This document shows positions 30,941-41,584 of a DNA stretch of 64,000 nt, piece by piece. Positions within the stretch are counted from its first letter, which is position 1; each line of letters opens with the position of its first letter. The translations under genes were made by a program, and so were the position numbers. A model generated the notes under the pieces. The model was not told the DNA's origin. It searched no databases and saw only the letters and a list, made by a program, of their open reading frames with translations. The DNA comes from Pilasporangium apinafurcum (taxonomy: Eukaryota; Oomycota; Peronosporomycetes; Pythiales; Pythiaceae): assembly GCA_001600495.1 (NCBI GenBank), contig BCKE01000028.1, positions 252,748 through 316,747 of the forward strand, in the 5' to 3' direction.

Positions 30941-31942
30941 ATGGTTTCTACAACTGCTACGATCCCCACCACCTTCAAAGCCTACCAATACGAAAAATTT
31001 GGCAACGCACTCGAAGAAATCAAACTCAATCCAAGCGTCAAGCAAGTCCCACTCGAGCCAAAACAAGTACGCATCAAAGTGCACAGTGCTGCACTTAACC
31101 CTGCCGACTACAAATTGGTGGAAGATGGAGAGATGATGCTGCCTCCAGAGTATCATCCATCCCACGAGAAACCCTTTGGTGTCGGCCATGATGCGGCTGG
31201 AATTATCGTGGAAGTCGGTTCCGACGTCCAGGACTTCCAAGTTGGCGATGCTGTCTACGTCATGACTCCTTTTGGTATGACCGGTTCATTTGCCGAGTAC
31301 CTCGTGATTGACGCCGATGCAGTGGCAGTAAAACCCAAGAATTTGACGTTTGACCAAGCTGCTGGGGTCGCAGGTGTCTCACTCACAAGTTATCAAGCAC
31401 TTGTGTTGGATGGGAAAGTTAAGCAAGGCAATCGCGTGTTAATCTGCGGTGGTAGCACCAGCTGTGGTATCGTTGGCATCCAACTCGCCAAATCCGTCGG
31501 TGCCTATGTCATCGCCACCACTAGCTACCGCAACATTGACTTTGTCAAGTCACTTGGTGCAGACGAAGTGATCGACTACACAAAAGAAAACTGGGGTGAT
31601 GTCGTCGAAGCACATTCGATCGATATCATTCTGGATTGTGTGGACCCAGACACATGGAACCACGCGGCTCAGAAAGTGTTGAAGCCACAAGTTGGTCACT
31701 TCGTGACGCTCTTGCCCATTCCGAACCAGATTGAATCTCCTATTGGTGCCTCGGCCACATTTGCTCGTGCGCGAGCACTCGGTTGGATTTTGAAGGAGAT
31801 CGCTGCTATGGTAGAGTCTGAACTCGTCCAGGTTCCCATTAACTCTGTACACGCATTTGAAGACTTGGCAGAGGCTGTGAAGATTCAGAAATCGAATCGC
31901 GCGAAAGGCAAGATCATTCTTCATATCGTAGATGAGGAGTAG
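30941..31942 (+). CDS. Zinc-free MDR quinone oxidoreductase-like protein, right copy
   Basis: Identical at protein level, and as far as I could compare at DNA level, to the gene at 29066-30067, in the opposite orientation. It has the same ATG, the same GroES-like and Rossmann domains and the same stop. Identity extends through the 5' and 3' flanks to the arm ends, so both copies carry full regulatory sequence if the duplication is real. No difference was found that would tell which copy is older. Confidence 0.9.
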   Translation: MVSTTATIPTTFKAYQYEKFGNALEEIKLNPSVKQVPLEPKQVRIKVHSAALNPADYKLVEDGEMMLPPEYHPSHEKPFGVGHDAAGIIVEVGSDVQDFQVGDAVYVMTPFGMTGSFAEYLVIDADAVAVKPKNLTFDQAAGVAGVSLTSYQALVLDGKVKQGNRVLICGGSTSCGIVGIQLAKSVGAYVIATTSYRNIDFVKSLGADEVIDYTKENWGDVVEAHSIDIILDCVDPDTWNHAAQKVLKPQVGHFVTLLPIPNQIESPIGASATFARARALGWILKEIAAMVESELVQVPINSVHAFEDLAEAVKIQKSNRAKGKIILHIVDEE

Positions 31943-32270
31943 ATAAGTTACTTTACTTTAACTTGAGCAGCACCTGGTTAGTGTTACATTTGATTCCATC
32001 AGGTTCATCGCATTAATAAATAGCAACTTTGCATTAGTTCATAGTACTAACATTGGTGCTGATATTTAAAGTTCCCTGCATGACTGGAAATGCTAGAATC
32101 ATAGTCTGATCAGTTGCATTAGTGTATCAACAACTACAGTAGTTATAGATGCAGTCATCAGCATATAGATGCTTCTTGAGCACAATGGTTGACTGATTTT
32201 GAATCTTGAAATATGGAGATTAACGGCAGATTGTTCCCTTTAACCAGATTCTTATCTTCCTACATAATCT

Positions 32271-32501
32271 TTGTGGATCATCTCGCGTCAGGCAGCTTAC
32301 ATCTTCTTGGTTTTGATGCAAATTTATCTTTGGAGGACTGTAAGTGAATGTGTAGCTCGGGGTTTACAGTATAGTTTCGGTGTACAACATCAGATGGAAG
32401 TCTCTGGATCGCGTGGATCACAGAATAGGTCGAACGGTGCCGCTAATCAAATAAAGTCCTCAAAACACTCAATACGTTCTTCACGTCTTTACCAGATTTA
32501 A
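32271..32501 (+). other. Unidentified open stretch in right arm
   Basis: Mirror copy of 28507-28737. Downstream of the MDR gene, on the same strand; could be a terminal exon or chance. Confidence 0.25.
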
Positions 32502-33099
32502 TTACTCTACCTTATTTCTGTGCTTTAGCTTATCCTATGATGTTGTCATTCATGGACAACAATGTTGTTTTGCACTGATTCCATGCGTTATTCCCAAACA
32601 GATGAGCAAAAATGAAGACAGCTGATGTACTGAAGCTGCCATCTTCGCGCTTTCAAATGCAGCAATTACGATCTTATGAGATCGATTCCACTGTATCTCT
32701 TCGCCATGTGGAACAGATATATGATCTGTATCGCATCCCTGTATCCGTCTCACTGTTATCCCATGTATCGTGCTCTTAAATATCAAACTTAAGCATTAAG
32801 CGTATAGAAATCGAATCCATCTAGCACTTCAACTGCTACTGTTACTTATGTCGACCCGCAAATGTACTCAAAATGCCCGAGTATGTCTGCTATAGTGGCG
32901 CTCTCTGCGACAAAGTCATTATTGCATCAACGCACTTGAATTAACCTTTTCCTCTGTGGATCGACGATCGAATTCGCAGAGTTGGAATAGTGTCTTGTGT
33001 CACAGATACAGTTCAGACGAAGCCAAACGTTCCAGATGCCCGTCAACCAGCATACATATCATCGCGATCATGCTGCAATGGTAACAGGCTAGGCATCCA

Positions 33100-33690
33100 A
33101 ACATCTTACTACTAATCGAAAACCGCGAGTAAATGAGCAAATAACGAGAATCGAAGATACAGTCGTTAACACCTTCTTGAATGATCTGCATCTACGTCCA
33201 AACAAGAAGATTGGATGAAGGGACGGTAAATTACAGCAGTTTGTTGAAGGTATGGTACTACTTTCCAAAGGATATCAAGTCAAAAGTGTTGCTTTGAGAA
33301 TTAAAACAGTAGTGCTATAGAAATACGATGAAGCCACGTATCTTCCAGTGCGACGCACCGTTGTTCTCCTTGAATCCGCGATGGTGGCTGACACAAACGA
33401 CTGGTCCAGGCCCTTTTGTTATGCAGAATGCAGTTGAGTCCCGACCTTTACTCTTTGGGAATATCTATATTGAAGGCTGTGATTATGAGCGGAGGCGGTG
33501 TAATGATTGGAATGGTTGGCCAAAGGAATACAACAGGGCGCGCTGCCTGAACGCCCAGTCTTTTGTCAACGAGTAATGGAGTTTGATCTTGCGCATGTGT
33601 CAGTATGATCCCCAAGATCGAAACAAGATAGCCGATGTTGTCACCGAATTGAAGCTATTCGCAGATAAAATAGTTGGAAGCTAGTCCAGT
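33100..33690 (+). pseudogene. Protein kinase gene remnant
   Basis: Scraps of a serine/threonine (TKL-like) kinase catalytic domain in order. DIKSKVLL at about 33269-33295 matches the catalytic-loop region (D-I/L-K-S-K-N-V-L-L). A degenerate middle follows. Then WSLILRMCQYDPQDR and KIADVVTELKLFADK at about 33577-33665 match the C-terminal end of oomycete kinases (LI-x-R-M-C-x-x-D-P-x-x-R). Stops and frame changes interrupt it. It is probably related to the ankyrin debris at 27460-28250, from ankyrin-kinase genes. Confidence 0.6.
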
Positions 33691-33907
33691 AGTTGGTACA
33701 TGTAGCACTGTAAAATGTTGTACGTTGCAAGGGATCTTTTATATAATGGGTGTAAAAGGTCAAAATGCTACAACATTCATTCAAAATAGGAATGAATGTA
33801 CTGTACTTCAAATTACATTCAGTCTGATCCAGACTGAATGTACATCTGTGACTTGCTTGTCCAGCAATCTCATATTCACATTTCCTTCAGACAAATCAAG
33901 AGACAAA

Positions 33908-35595
33908 ATGGTGGTGAATAGCACCAAGTACTACGACTTGCTAGATGTGCCATTAGATGCCTCGCAAAAAAACATCCGAAAATCGTTTCGCAAGAAAAAA
34001 GAGAGTATGACGCCAAAGAAAGGGAATCTGACACCGGAAGTTCAGGAAGAGGTAATAATAGTCATTGAGTGATGCTGCATTGATTCCTACAGTGAATGTT
34101 TATGCCATAATGATATTGACCGATATGAGCGGGATATATGTTTATAGTTGTACGCATTGGAGGACGCGTATGAAGTATTGATAGACCCAGGAAAGCGAGA
34201 GGTCTACGACATGTGAGGACATGCATGAATGGATCTTCGTGCGTTAGATTACAACCAACCAATAATACTTCTATGCAGAGCTGGTGAAGACGGTATTGCA
34301 TTACTGGAGAGCGTTGGAGATCGGCACAAGCATCACATGGTACGTCTCTTATACTGCAACAACACACTGTGAAGCAATCCAGAGGCAGAGAAAAACCAAC
34401 TCGATCTGTTGTATGCAGAGGCAAGCTTTTGAATTCATGTTCCGATGGGATAGGACGACCGAGAGGAAACTCACACTCGCTGCAGTCTCGGTTGGGGTTA
34501 TCATAATCCTTCTCGCCCCGAGTACGCTGTATCTCGCTGATTTGGCAGAGTTGGTTACACTTTACTAACATTTTGAACTGTTTCATAGTTTTTTGGTGCC
34601 TGCGTTTGGATGGCAAAGTGTCATGGAATTGGTTTGTCGTTTTGATTCCAACATGGATAGCCGAAGTAGCTTACTACTACGCGTACTTCAGCTGGTGGAA
34701 TCCCCTGCGAAATCTTCAATCGCGTTTGCGTGTGCTCTACACTCTCACGAAGGTGATTGCAGTGGTAATGGCACAAATATTCATTGCGCTTTGGCTCAAT
34801 GGTGACATCCATTGGAGCGCAATATATGTGCTTGCGCCATACTTTGTGCGCAAAATGTTTTCGCTGGCAGACGCAATCATTGAAGGAATTAATGTGCCCT
34901 CAAAGCTCAAGCGCGATAGCCTCAGATTAGGAATCGCTACGACGACTGCTGTCATGAAACTACGTAGGACGTTCTTGAGGAACACCCTCGATTGGATCGC
35001 CAGCACCTTACTTTGGGCAACCCAAGCACTATTGATCGCATTAAAGGTCGATGGGAATCTCGGTGACACGAGTTGGTGGGCGGTTTTCGTGCCTGCTTGT
35101 TTTTTTGAGCCTTTTAGAGTTGTTGTTCTGAACTTGTGGGACTCAACAACCAAAGAACAGAAGAAAACAAAGGAGCTTGCAACGGAGAAAACATTTCTTC
35201 TTCAAAAACAAGATGATGATAAAGAAGAAGCAGAAAACGAAGAGGCCGATGAAGATGATGAGCATCAAGCTGTTAATCCGCCGTCAAATGTGTGGCTGCC
35301 CGTTATTATCCTTCCTAGCCTTGTTTCGTGGCTCCTGCTAGCGGCTCGTTTGGAGGGAGGTTCGTTTTCCACATTTTACATCGTACTGCCGGTGTTCATC
35401 GCTGTACGTCATTTCTGTAAAGTTGAGGGGTTTGGATATTATTGCTAAGATGACCCTCTTGACTAATGTTGTGCTATATGTTCACAGCCAGCGTTTGGTG
35501 CGTGCTGCTTTTGCTGTATAGCTTGGGGCCTTGCGTTCACCAAAGACAATGGCAGCGAGCAAACTGATGCGGAATCATCGAAGCTTCAAGCTTGA
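33908..35595 (+). CDS. J-domain/TMEM185-like membrane protein, copy 3 (no HPD)
   Basis: The ATG at 33908 gives MVVNSTKYYDLLDVPLDASQ, then ESMTPKKGNLTPEVQEE, with TPK where HPD belongs. Exon 2 near 34148 encodes LYALEDAYEVLIDPGKREVY and exon 3 near 34279 AGEDGIALLESVGDRH. A membrane segment (TLAAVSVGVIIILLAPSTLY) precedes the main exon (about 34588-35404) with LRLDGKVSWNWFVVLIPTW, LWLNGDIHWSAIYVLAPYF, LKVDGNLGDTSWWAVFVPAC and ARLEGGSFSTFYIVLPVFI. A highly acidic loop (KEEAENEEADEDDEH) lies before the last repeat. The final exon from about 35489 ends SSKLQA. Exon plan and order match copies 2 and 4. The third exon region (34340-34470) is hard to splice and may hold an error. Confidence 0.8.
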
Positions 35596-36230
35596 ATACA
35601 AGCTGCATTGCATCAAGTATCATTCTCAGACGGAACGAAGCAAATCCATTCACAGAATGACATGGAAAAATTACCAGATTGTTAAGACAAAAAGAAAAAA
35701 AAGTCAAAACACAAATTTCACGTTATGCCACCGAAAAAGCAAATTTTCTTCTTAGGGGATCCACGAGTGGACGGGTGGACGCACTTTGATTGGCCCATCT
35801 GATTAATTCCTAGTTGTAATCGTTCCTGTTATGTGTCCTCTTAAAACCGATACACAGACAGTAATCAAGGCGCTGTACGCTCACTCAACTGGACATTTTG
35901 ACTTTGTGAGTCAAGTGTAATTTACCAAAATGCGACACTAATAATCGTATTTTATCAATACCTGTTTTCATACTTGTGCATCGTGATTGTCCAGTATGTG
36001 TAAGCTAAAATAAGTGCAGGTATTGTACCCTTTTATCGAATTTTAGGTGTGTAAAGTGGGTGGCTTCAGTGCTACTTAATCGAACTCTGAAGGTAGTTCA
36101 TCTCTCCTTTGCTTTCCTTCCTTCTCCAGAGGGAAGCGGTCGGCGCCTGGCGCTATCAATAGGCACCCGCGCACGCGTAAAAGTTACTCGTTCCGCCGAT
36201 CTGTCGTCGATTTAATTTGCCTCGTTAGCC
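35596..36230. other. Intergenic, no supported gene
   Basis: Probably 3' flank of copy 3 and promoter of copy 4. The last 130 bases are more GC-rich. No gene or repeat was recognised. Confidence 0.45.
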
Positions 36231-38004
36231 ATGGCGAAGAAGAAGGTGAAGAGTATGACGTATTACAACCTCATGGGTATCGAACCCGACGCCACCCCCG
36301 AGCAGATCAAGAAAGCGTATCGCAAGAAGGCGTTGCAGCTCCATCCGGACAAGCGCGGGAACACGCCGGAAGCCCAAGAAGAGGTATCTTGCACATAAAA
36401 ATTGTTGGTGGCATGAACAAAATATGGCAAATATTGACATTTGTGGCATGAATGAATGGATAAGTAGTTTACCAAGATGAAGCAGGCGTACGATGTACTG
36501 TCGGACCCACAGAAGCGTGAAGTCTATGACCAGTGAGTAATTTTGCTGATATTTATTTATATGGATGCAATCTGGGTAATTGATGGTGTGGACATTGTTT
36601 TCTGCTATCAGAGCGGGTGAAGATGGCATTAAGCTAATGGAAAATTATGGCAACATGAGCCCGGAGGTAATGGAGGATGATCAGCAATTTCTATTCAGCA
36701 ACGTTTTTCAGTTAAATATGGAGAATACTGGTAAACTCACAATGTTCTGTGCATTGTATAGGAAATGTCGGCTGCACTATTCCGCTCGCTCGGTGCGTTC
36801 GGCGCCAAGGGAAAATGCGTGCTCATTTCAGTAGTCACGTTGCTTTTCAGCTTCTTCCTCATCATTCCAAGTACGTTTATCTTTTATCACATCAGCCCAC
36901 ATTCTTATTAATATTCTCATTTTCCCTGCTATCTCTCTCTTTTCTGCAGTATTTTGGTGCTTGCGTGTGGATAACTCAGTGTCTTGGAACTGGGCCGTGG
37001 TGTTTATCCCCATGTGGATTCTTGACACCCTTTACTATTGCTGCCTGGGCTGCTCGTTGCTTTCTTCTGACGCTGATTTGGACCCTGAAGACAAGAAAGA
37101 CAAGAAACCAGCGCTCTACAAGCTGTACAAGTTCCTGAAGGCACTGTTGCTACTGGTGCTGCAGATCTTTATTGCCATGAAGCTCAACAAGGACATTGAT
37201 TGGAGTGTGCGGGAAGTGTTTATCCCGTATTTCGTCTATGACTCACTCTCTTTCATTGAAACTATCGCTGGAGGTATCGTTGGATACACCATGCTGACTA
37301 AGGACAGTGAAGGAGCCGGTGTATCAACGACGGAGGCCATCAAGAAGCAGCGCAAGGTGTTGATCCTCGTGGTGCTGTTGCAACTATTCCTTATCGCGTC
37401 CAGATTGACACAAGGCGCGTTGCTTGGATTAAAGATCGATGGCAAATTGGATGATGCCAGTTGGTGGGTCGTGTTCTTGCCTGTGTGGCTCTATATTTCG
37501 TACTTCCTGTCGATTCCCGCCAAGAGATATGTGAAAGCAAAGGCGAAGAGCAAGGAGAAGAAGGCATCCACGGAATCGACCCTCCCTACGCATGATGCGT
37601 ACACGCGTGATTCAATGCATGGAGAGGATGACGAAGAGGCATCGAAGAACCCGTTCTTCGACTTGATCTGCTCCATCGTGCTGATCGGCATCTTTACGTC
37701 ACCCTATTTCATCCTGACAGCACGATTGGAGGATGGATCATTTTCTGCTTTCTACGTATTGTTACCATGGTTTATCATTGTAAGTTGTGCAACTACAACC
37801 CATTATGCTAATTATCACATGCTTATAAGTATCGTTACATATGTGTAGGCTGGCCTGGTACTATGCTTCATTTGCTGTGCAATTTCTTGCATTGGTGTGC
37901 ATGACGTCGAAGAAGAACAGGGACAAAATGCAGAAGACGTGCGAAGTCCGACAGGAGACGAAGGTATTAGTGCTGACTACGTGAAAGTGGAAGAGCGGGC
38001 ATGA
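36231..38004 (+). CDS. J-domain/TMEM185-like membrane protein, copy 4 (HPD intact)
   Basis: The ATG at 36231 gives [20 protein letters not shown] and [19 protein letters not shown], the only copy with the HPD signature that lets a J-protein stimulate Hsp70 ATPase. Exon 2 (near 36473) reads [19 protein letters not shown] and exon 3 [18 protein letters not shown]. Membrane segment [19 protein letters not shown] follows, then the main exon (about 36950-37780) with four TMEM185-like repeats: [58 protein letters not shown] and [19 protein letters not shown]. The terminal exon (from about 37848) ends DYVKVEERA. Probably an endomembrane Hsp70 co-chaperone. It is the likely ancestral form of the array. 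Confidence 0.9.
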
Positions 38005-38323
38005 GTTTGCTTGTGGCAGGCAGTACTTCAATACCGTCACTTGAGGCTCAATATTCACTCTTTCACTATCACTGTGTGTGATTGCATATTTTTATTCGCC
38101 TATTCTCCTTTATTAATTGATTCTTTTTTTATTTCTGCTTGCTGCGTCTCTGCCGGTGTTCTTGGTGGATGTGTAGTGCCGGTTTAAAGCGTGAATGCTC
38201 TCGTGGAAATGATCGAAATCGATTTTAAATGGATTCACATATCTTTACCGATAGAGCACCTTAATTGGTTTAATACATCCGGCATTGAGAATGTCACCTT
38301 TTTTTATTTGTAAAAATATAGTC
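38005..38323. other. Intergenic, no supported gene
   Basis: 3' flank of J-TMEM185 copy 4 and left flank of the dead transposase. Terminal inverted repeats of the transposon were not identified. Confidence 0.4.
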
Positions 38324-39117
38324 ATGAAATCAATTGTTGAACGACAAATTTGTTTTCGTCTTAGAACCCAAGGATTCACCCTCAACAAAATAGCTGAAAT
38401 TCTCGATATATGCATACGAACCGTTCAGCGCTGGCTCAGTGATGTTGATTTTGCAGCATGACCTCTCGATCGTTCTCATCTACGAAAATTGAATGACAGC
38501 CAGTGAAATCAACTCGTCAATTTTTTTCTCAAGCACAATACAAACACGCTTGTTGATGGAGTTACTTTTGTAAAAAAATACATATGAGATCGATATCTCT
38601 CTATGAACAGTTCAACGCATATTAGTAGAACATAAAATCACGTATAAAAAGGCTTCCATCGCTTATCAAGAAGGTTGTGTTACACGACAACGCCAGTTTC
38701 TGTCATCATTATCCAAACATACAGAGAAAGTGGATAGCGTTGGCTGAAGCAACGTTCTTTCTCAATCATAATCGAAAGTATGCATGGAGTATAAAAGGTC
38801 AGAGAGCTATTGTGAGAAAACTAGGACGACGAGGAAATTTGCATTCATTGATCTTGGCAACATCACCCAATGGCGTGGTTGACTGGCGTTTATTTTCAGA
38901 AAGTGTGAACTCGGTACGTTTCCATTCCTTTTTGAGTGGGTTACCAAATGAAAGCAATGTTATTTTGGATAATGTTGCGACGCATAAAACTGTAGCTAGT
39001 TTACAAAATGTAGGTCTGTCCACGATTTCTCAAACTGCTCAAGAGAAACAGATGAATATACTTTACTTACGTCCGTATTCTCCACAGTTGAACCCTGTAG
39101 AGCTTGTAAAAGAGTAA
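38324..39117 (+). pseudogene. Tc1/mariner (IS630-type) transposase, broken
   Basis: The N-terminal helix-turn-helix part (MKSIVERQICFRLRTQGFTL, IAEILDICIRTVQRWLSDVD) ends at a stop near 38460. The DDE domain resumes at about 38677 in another frame. It has RKYAWSIKGQRAIVRKLGRRG, LHSLILATSPNGVVDWRLFS, the second catalytic aspartate in VILDNVATHK and the closing YSPQLNPVELVKE. The first catalytic aspartate, expected in a D-E-T motif, appears as A-E-A-T. At least one frame change and a stop make it inactive. This is a plain DNA transposon of the DDE_3 superfamily. Confidence 0.85.
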
Positions 39118-39469
39118 TCCTTTTACTGGCTTACACTGTTGTGCAGTGAGGAAGCGCAATTGATTGGCGATGGACGTCGTCAATCAAGAGGAAAGGAAAG
39201 AGAGAAACCGAAAGAGACTTACTCTTTTGGAGGAAAATTAGGAACTAAACTATTGTTTTGATAAAGCTATCTACAAACTGAAATGAATAACTGATGCTCG
39301 AGTGTCCAATTCGAACACAGCCAACTATACAAAATCGTATATGAAAGGATTATTTCTCTTTGACAACATGGAAATAGTATTGTTTACTATTTCTTCCATG
39401 TCTTGTAAAACATGATTTATTTACGGACTAACCGTAAACAATAAACAATCGCACCTAGCAGAAGTTCGC

Positions 39470-39812
39470 ATTTCTACACAAGTAGGAAATCGTACTTTAT
39501 CAACCCGTTCGGGTTTGGACTGTTTTCAGACCCGCTGGGTCTGATATGTAGTGGAGACCCATTACACTCAAGGTTCACAGTGTACTCCATTGTAGAAGCA
39601 ATGGCTGTTATGGTATGACTGTGAACAGAGATGATAACGCGTCCAAGAACATCTTACGTCTGACTCAACTACTACTTCGAGGCGAAGCTCGTCCTTCAGA
39701 GTTTTGTAGAGCTAGAACATAGAAGTACGAAAAAAAGAGAAAGTGTTTATCTAGTGCCTTAGGGTGGCTACTGAATAGTTCGATCCTCATTTCATGGCTG
39801 AGGTTCTCGAAC
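39470..39812 (+). mobile_element. Fanzor/TnpB-like C-terminal remnant
   Basis: Around 39597-39720 a frame reads NGCYGMTVNRDDNASKNILR and LTQLLLRGEARPSEFCRART, then stops. This matches the end of Fanzor/TnpB nucleases: last zinc-finger Cys, the RuvC-III D-x-N-A-x-x-N-I box, and a G-E-A-R-P tail. Upstream sequence to about 39470 is plausibly the preceding zinc-finger region but is damaged. No recombinase was found here. A hairpin at 39778-39812 follows the stop. Confidence 0.7.
39778..39812. other. Hairpin downstream of Fanzor remnant
   Basis: GTTCGA (39778-39783) pairs with TCGAAC (39807-39812), and CCTCA (39785-39789) with TGAGG (39799-39803), leaving a 9-base loop. In TnpB-type systems the guide RNA overlaps the 3' end of the nuclease gene, so a structured element here is in the right place. 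The function is inference. Confidence 0.4.
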
Positions 39813-39966
39813 ATTATTGCCCTTCGGGGTCAGAGTGGTGACATTTTCGTTGCCATTTGTAATAATGGTATTAACTTTGCGTTGCAAGATCGTCATCCAA
39901 GTAAATGTACTTATTACTCAGCATAAAACCTTTTCAACTTCAACCATATCAATAGCCGTAAGAGCA
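39813..39966. other. Short intergenic region
   Basis: Nothing recognised between the Fanzor remnant and the stop of the TPR gene. Confidence 0.4.
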
Positions 39967-41409
39967 TCACAACGGCAAATAAAATACTGGATGTAGTGGT
40001 GACTGTGCGTGATGTTCACGGCATCTACGCGCGATCTTTTGCTCAATCTTTGCTGCCCGGTCGTATTTCTGCTTTGCACCAGCTTCCCGCTTCTCCCAAT
40101 TGGCCAAGAGATCCCCATATGCACGCAACACCCGAGCATACTCGACCTGATCGGTGATTGACAAGAACGCTTCCTTCTCAAACGATTCCACGACCGTCGT
40201 GAAAAGTCCTTCACTAGATACAGCCTGACCCAGTGCATGGCAGCCAACAGCGATCTTGCCCAGTACACGACTTAGTCCCAAAGCATTCCCACTTTTCTCG
40301 TTCTGCTGGGTCTTGAGCGCCTTGCCGAGGTACTCCATCGCTTCTTCGTGTTTCTTTTGGCGAATGAGTAATTCGCCCAAATTCACATGAATGTATGCCT
40401 CAAACGATGCATCTACGATCGCTGCAACCTCCGCGTTGTCGTCTTCAGGTTTACTGGAAGTTGTCTTCTCCACCCATGTTAATGCTTCCTTCCAAATCAA
40501 TTCTGCCTGGTTTAAACAAATCTGTTGCTTGTCACTAAGCTCTTCTTTCTTGTCATTGGCTGTGGAAAGCGAGTCACTCTTCACGAGGCACAATCCCGCA
40601 TACTGTGACATCAAGTATGGAATTTCTCGACTTAGCAGTGATTCCTTTGCGTTTTCTTGGCCGGTTATGTCCTTCTTCTGTCTCAGCTTCTCCACTGCCT
40701 CAATGAATAAAGGATCCTCAGCGTCTAGCCCTTCTGTCCCTTGCAATAGGCTTTTAGCGATTAATTCGTAAACCGAAAATTTCATCGGAATAGTCTCGTC
40801 TTTTGGATAAAGCTTCGTCAAAGCGTCGCTTTGGCACCAATCGACTGCACGCTGGGGATCATTCTCACGCAACAACAAGCGCAACATGCGTTCGTGCTCA
40901 GTGATCGGCCAATTCATCAAGTCTCCACGTTCTTTAAGCGCTTTGTACGCTTGTGTGTGGTTACCTTGCATGAAATACGTCCACAACAAATGACGCAACG
41001 CCGCCATCAAGTAGACACTCTGGAAGCCCATGGCCGAACGACAGATATCAGCCGTACGTTCCAATTGTGGCAGTGCCAGTGCTGCCTTTTTCGTGTTGGG
41101 CAGTGCTTTAGTCGCATCATCGTGATTACCGTGCAAGATATTCATGGCATTTTGGAATTCTGGTAGCATTTCCTGTAATTCTTTTTCAGCTTGCAGCTCT
41201 TCCGATGTCAATTGCAATCCACCAATGCCGATCTTACTGTTGGCAGCGTTATGATCCAGTGGACCTTGTGTCGTGGATAATGTGCGCGTTAATAAAGATC
41301 TTGCAATATGAAAAGCAGCAGGAAAAGCTAGTTGTCCATTGTTACGCAGCAACAGAGACGGCAGAGCGGTCGACATACCGCCGCAAACGCGAGTAGCTCC
41401 TCTCAGCAT
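39967..41409 (-). CDS. Mitochondrial TPR-repeat protein
   Basis: Uninterrupted frame of 480 codons starting MLRGATRVCGGMSTALPSLL. The N-terminal 50 residues are rich in Arg, Ser, Leu and Thr with no acids and end near RTLSTTQG, a typical mitochondrial presequence. The rest is all-helical with TPR-like pairs (AYIHVNLGELLIRQKKHEEA, MEYLGKALKTQQ, and EYARVLRAYGDLLANWEKRE). Its partner is unknown; such proteins usually act as assembly or RNA-related factors in mitochondria. I cannot name an orthologue. The gene lies tail-to-head with the Clf1-like gene, also on the minus strand, about 180 bp away. Confidence 0.75.
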   Translation of the reverse strand: MLRGATRVCGGMSTALPSLLLRNNGQLAFPAAFHIARSLLTRTLSTTQGPLDHNAANSKIGIGGLQLTSEELQAEKELQEMLPEFQNAMNILHGNHDDATKALPNTKKAALALPQLERTADICRSAMGFQSVYLMAALRHLLWTYFMQGNHTQAYKALKERGDLMNWPITEHERMLRLLLRENDPQRAVDWCQSDALTKLYPKDETIPMKFSVYELIAKSLLQGTEGLDAEDPLFIEAVEKLRQKKDITGQENAKESLLSREIPYLMSQYAGLCLVKSDSLSTANDKKEELSDKQQICLNQAELIWKEALTWVEKTTSSKPEDDNAEVAAIVDASFEAYIHVNLGELLIRQKKHEEAMEYLGKALKTQQNEKSGNALGLSRVLGKIAVGCHALGQAVSSEGLFTTVVESFEKEAFLSITDQVEYARVLRAYGDLLANWEKREAGAKQKYDRAAKIEQKIARRCREHHAQSPLHPVFYLPL

Positions 41410-41584
41410 CGCTATCCTTCGATTGGCGTGATAGATACTGGCACCAAATAGCCTTTTATAATCGATAATTCAGCCTAACTGACACCTACTATTATAACAG
41501 GTTATCCATTTATAAAGGTAGACAAGAGCACAATAGTACCCCTGTGGTACTACAATACTATCTTCTTCATGAGATTGAACCTGA

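Larger units (their letters stand above)
30550..32755. repeat. Inverted repeat, right arm (2206 bp)
   Basis: Mirror of 28253-30458. Homology starts at GAAAATCAAATC (30550) and ends at ..GTCTCACTG (32755); beyond it the sequence no longer resembles the left flank. Confidence 0.93.
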
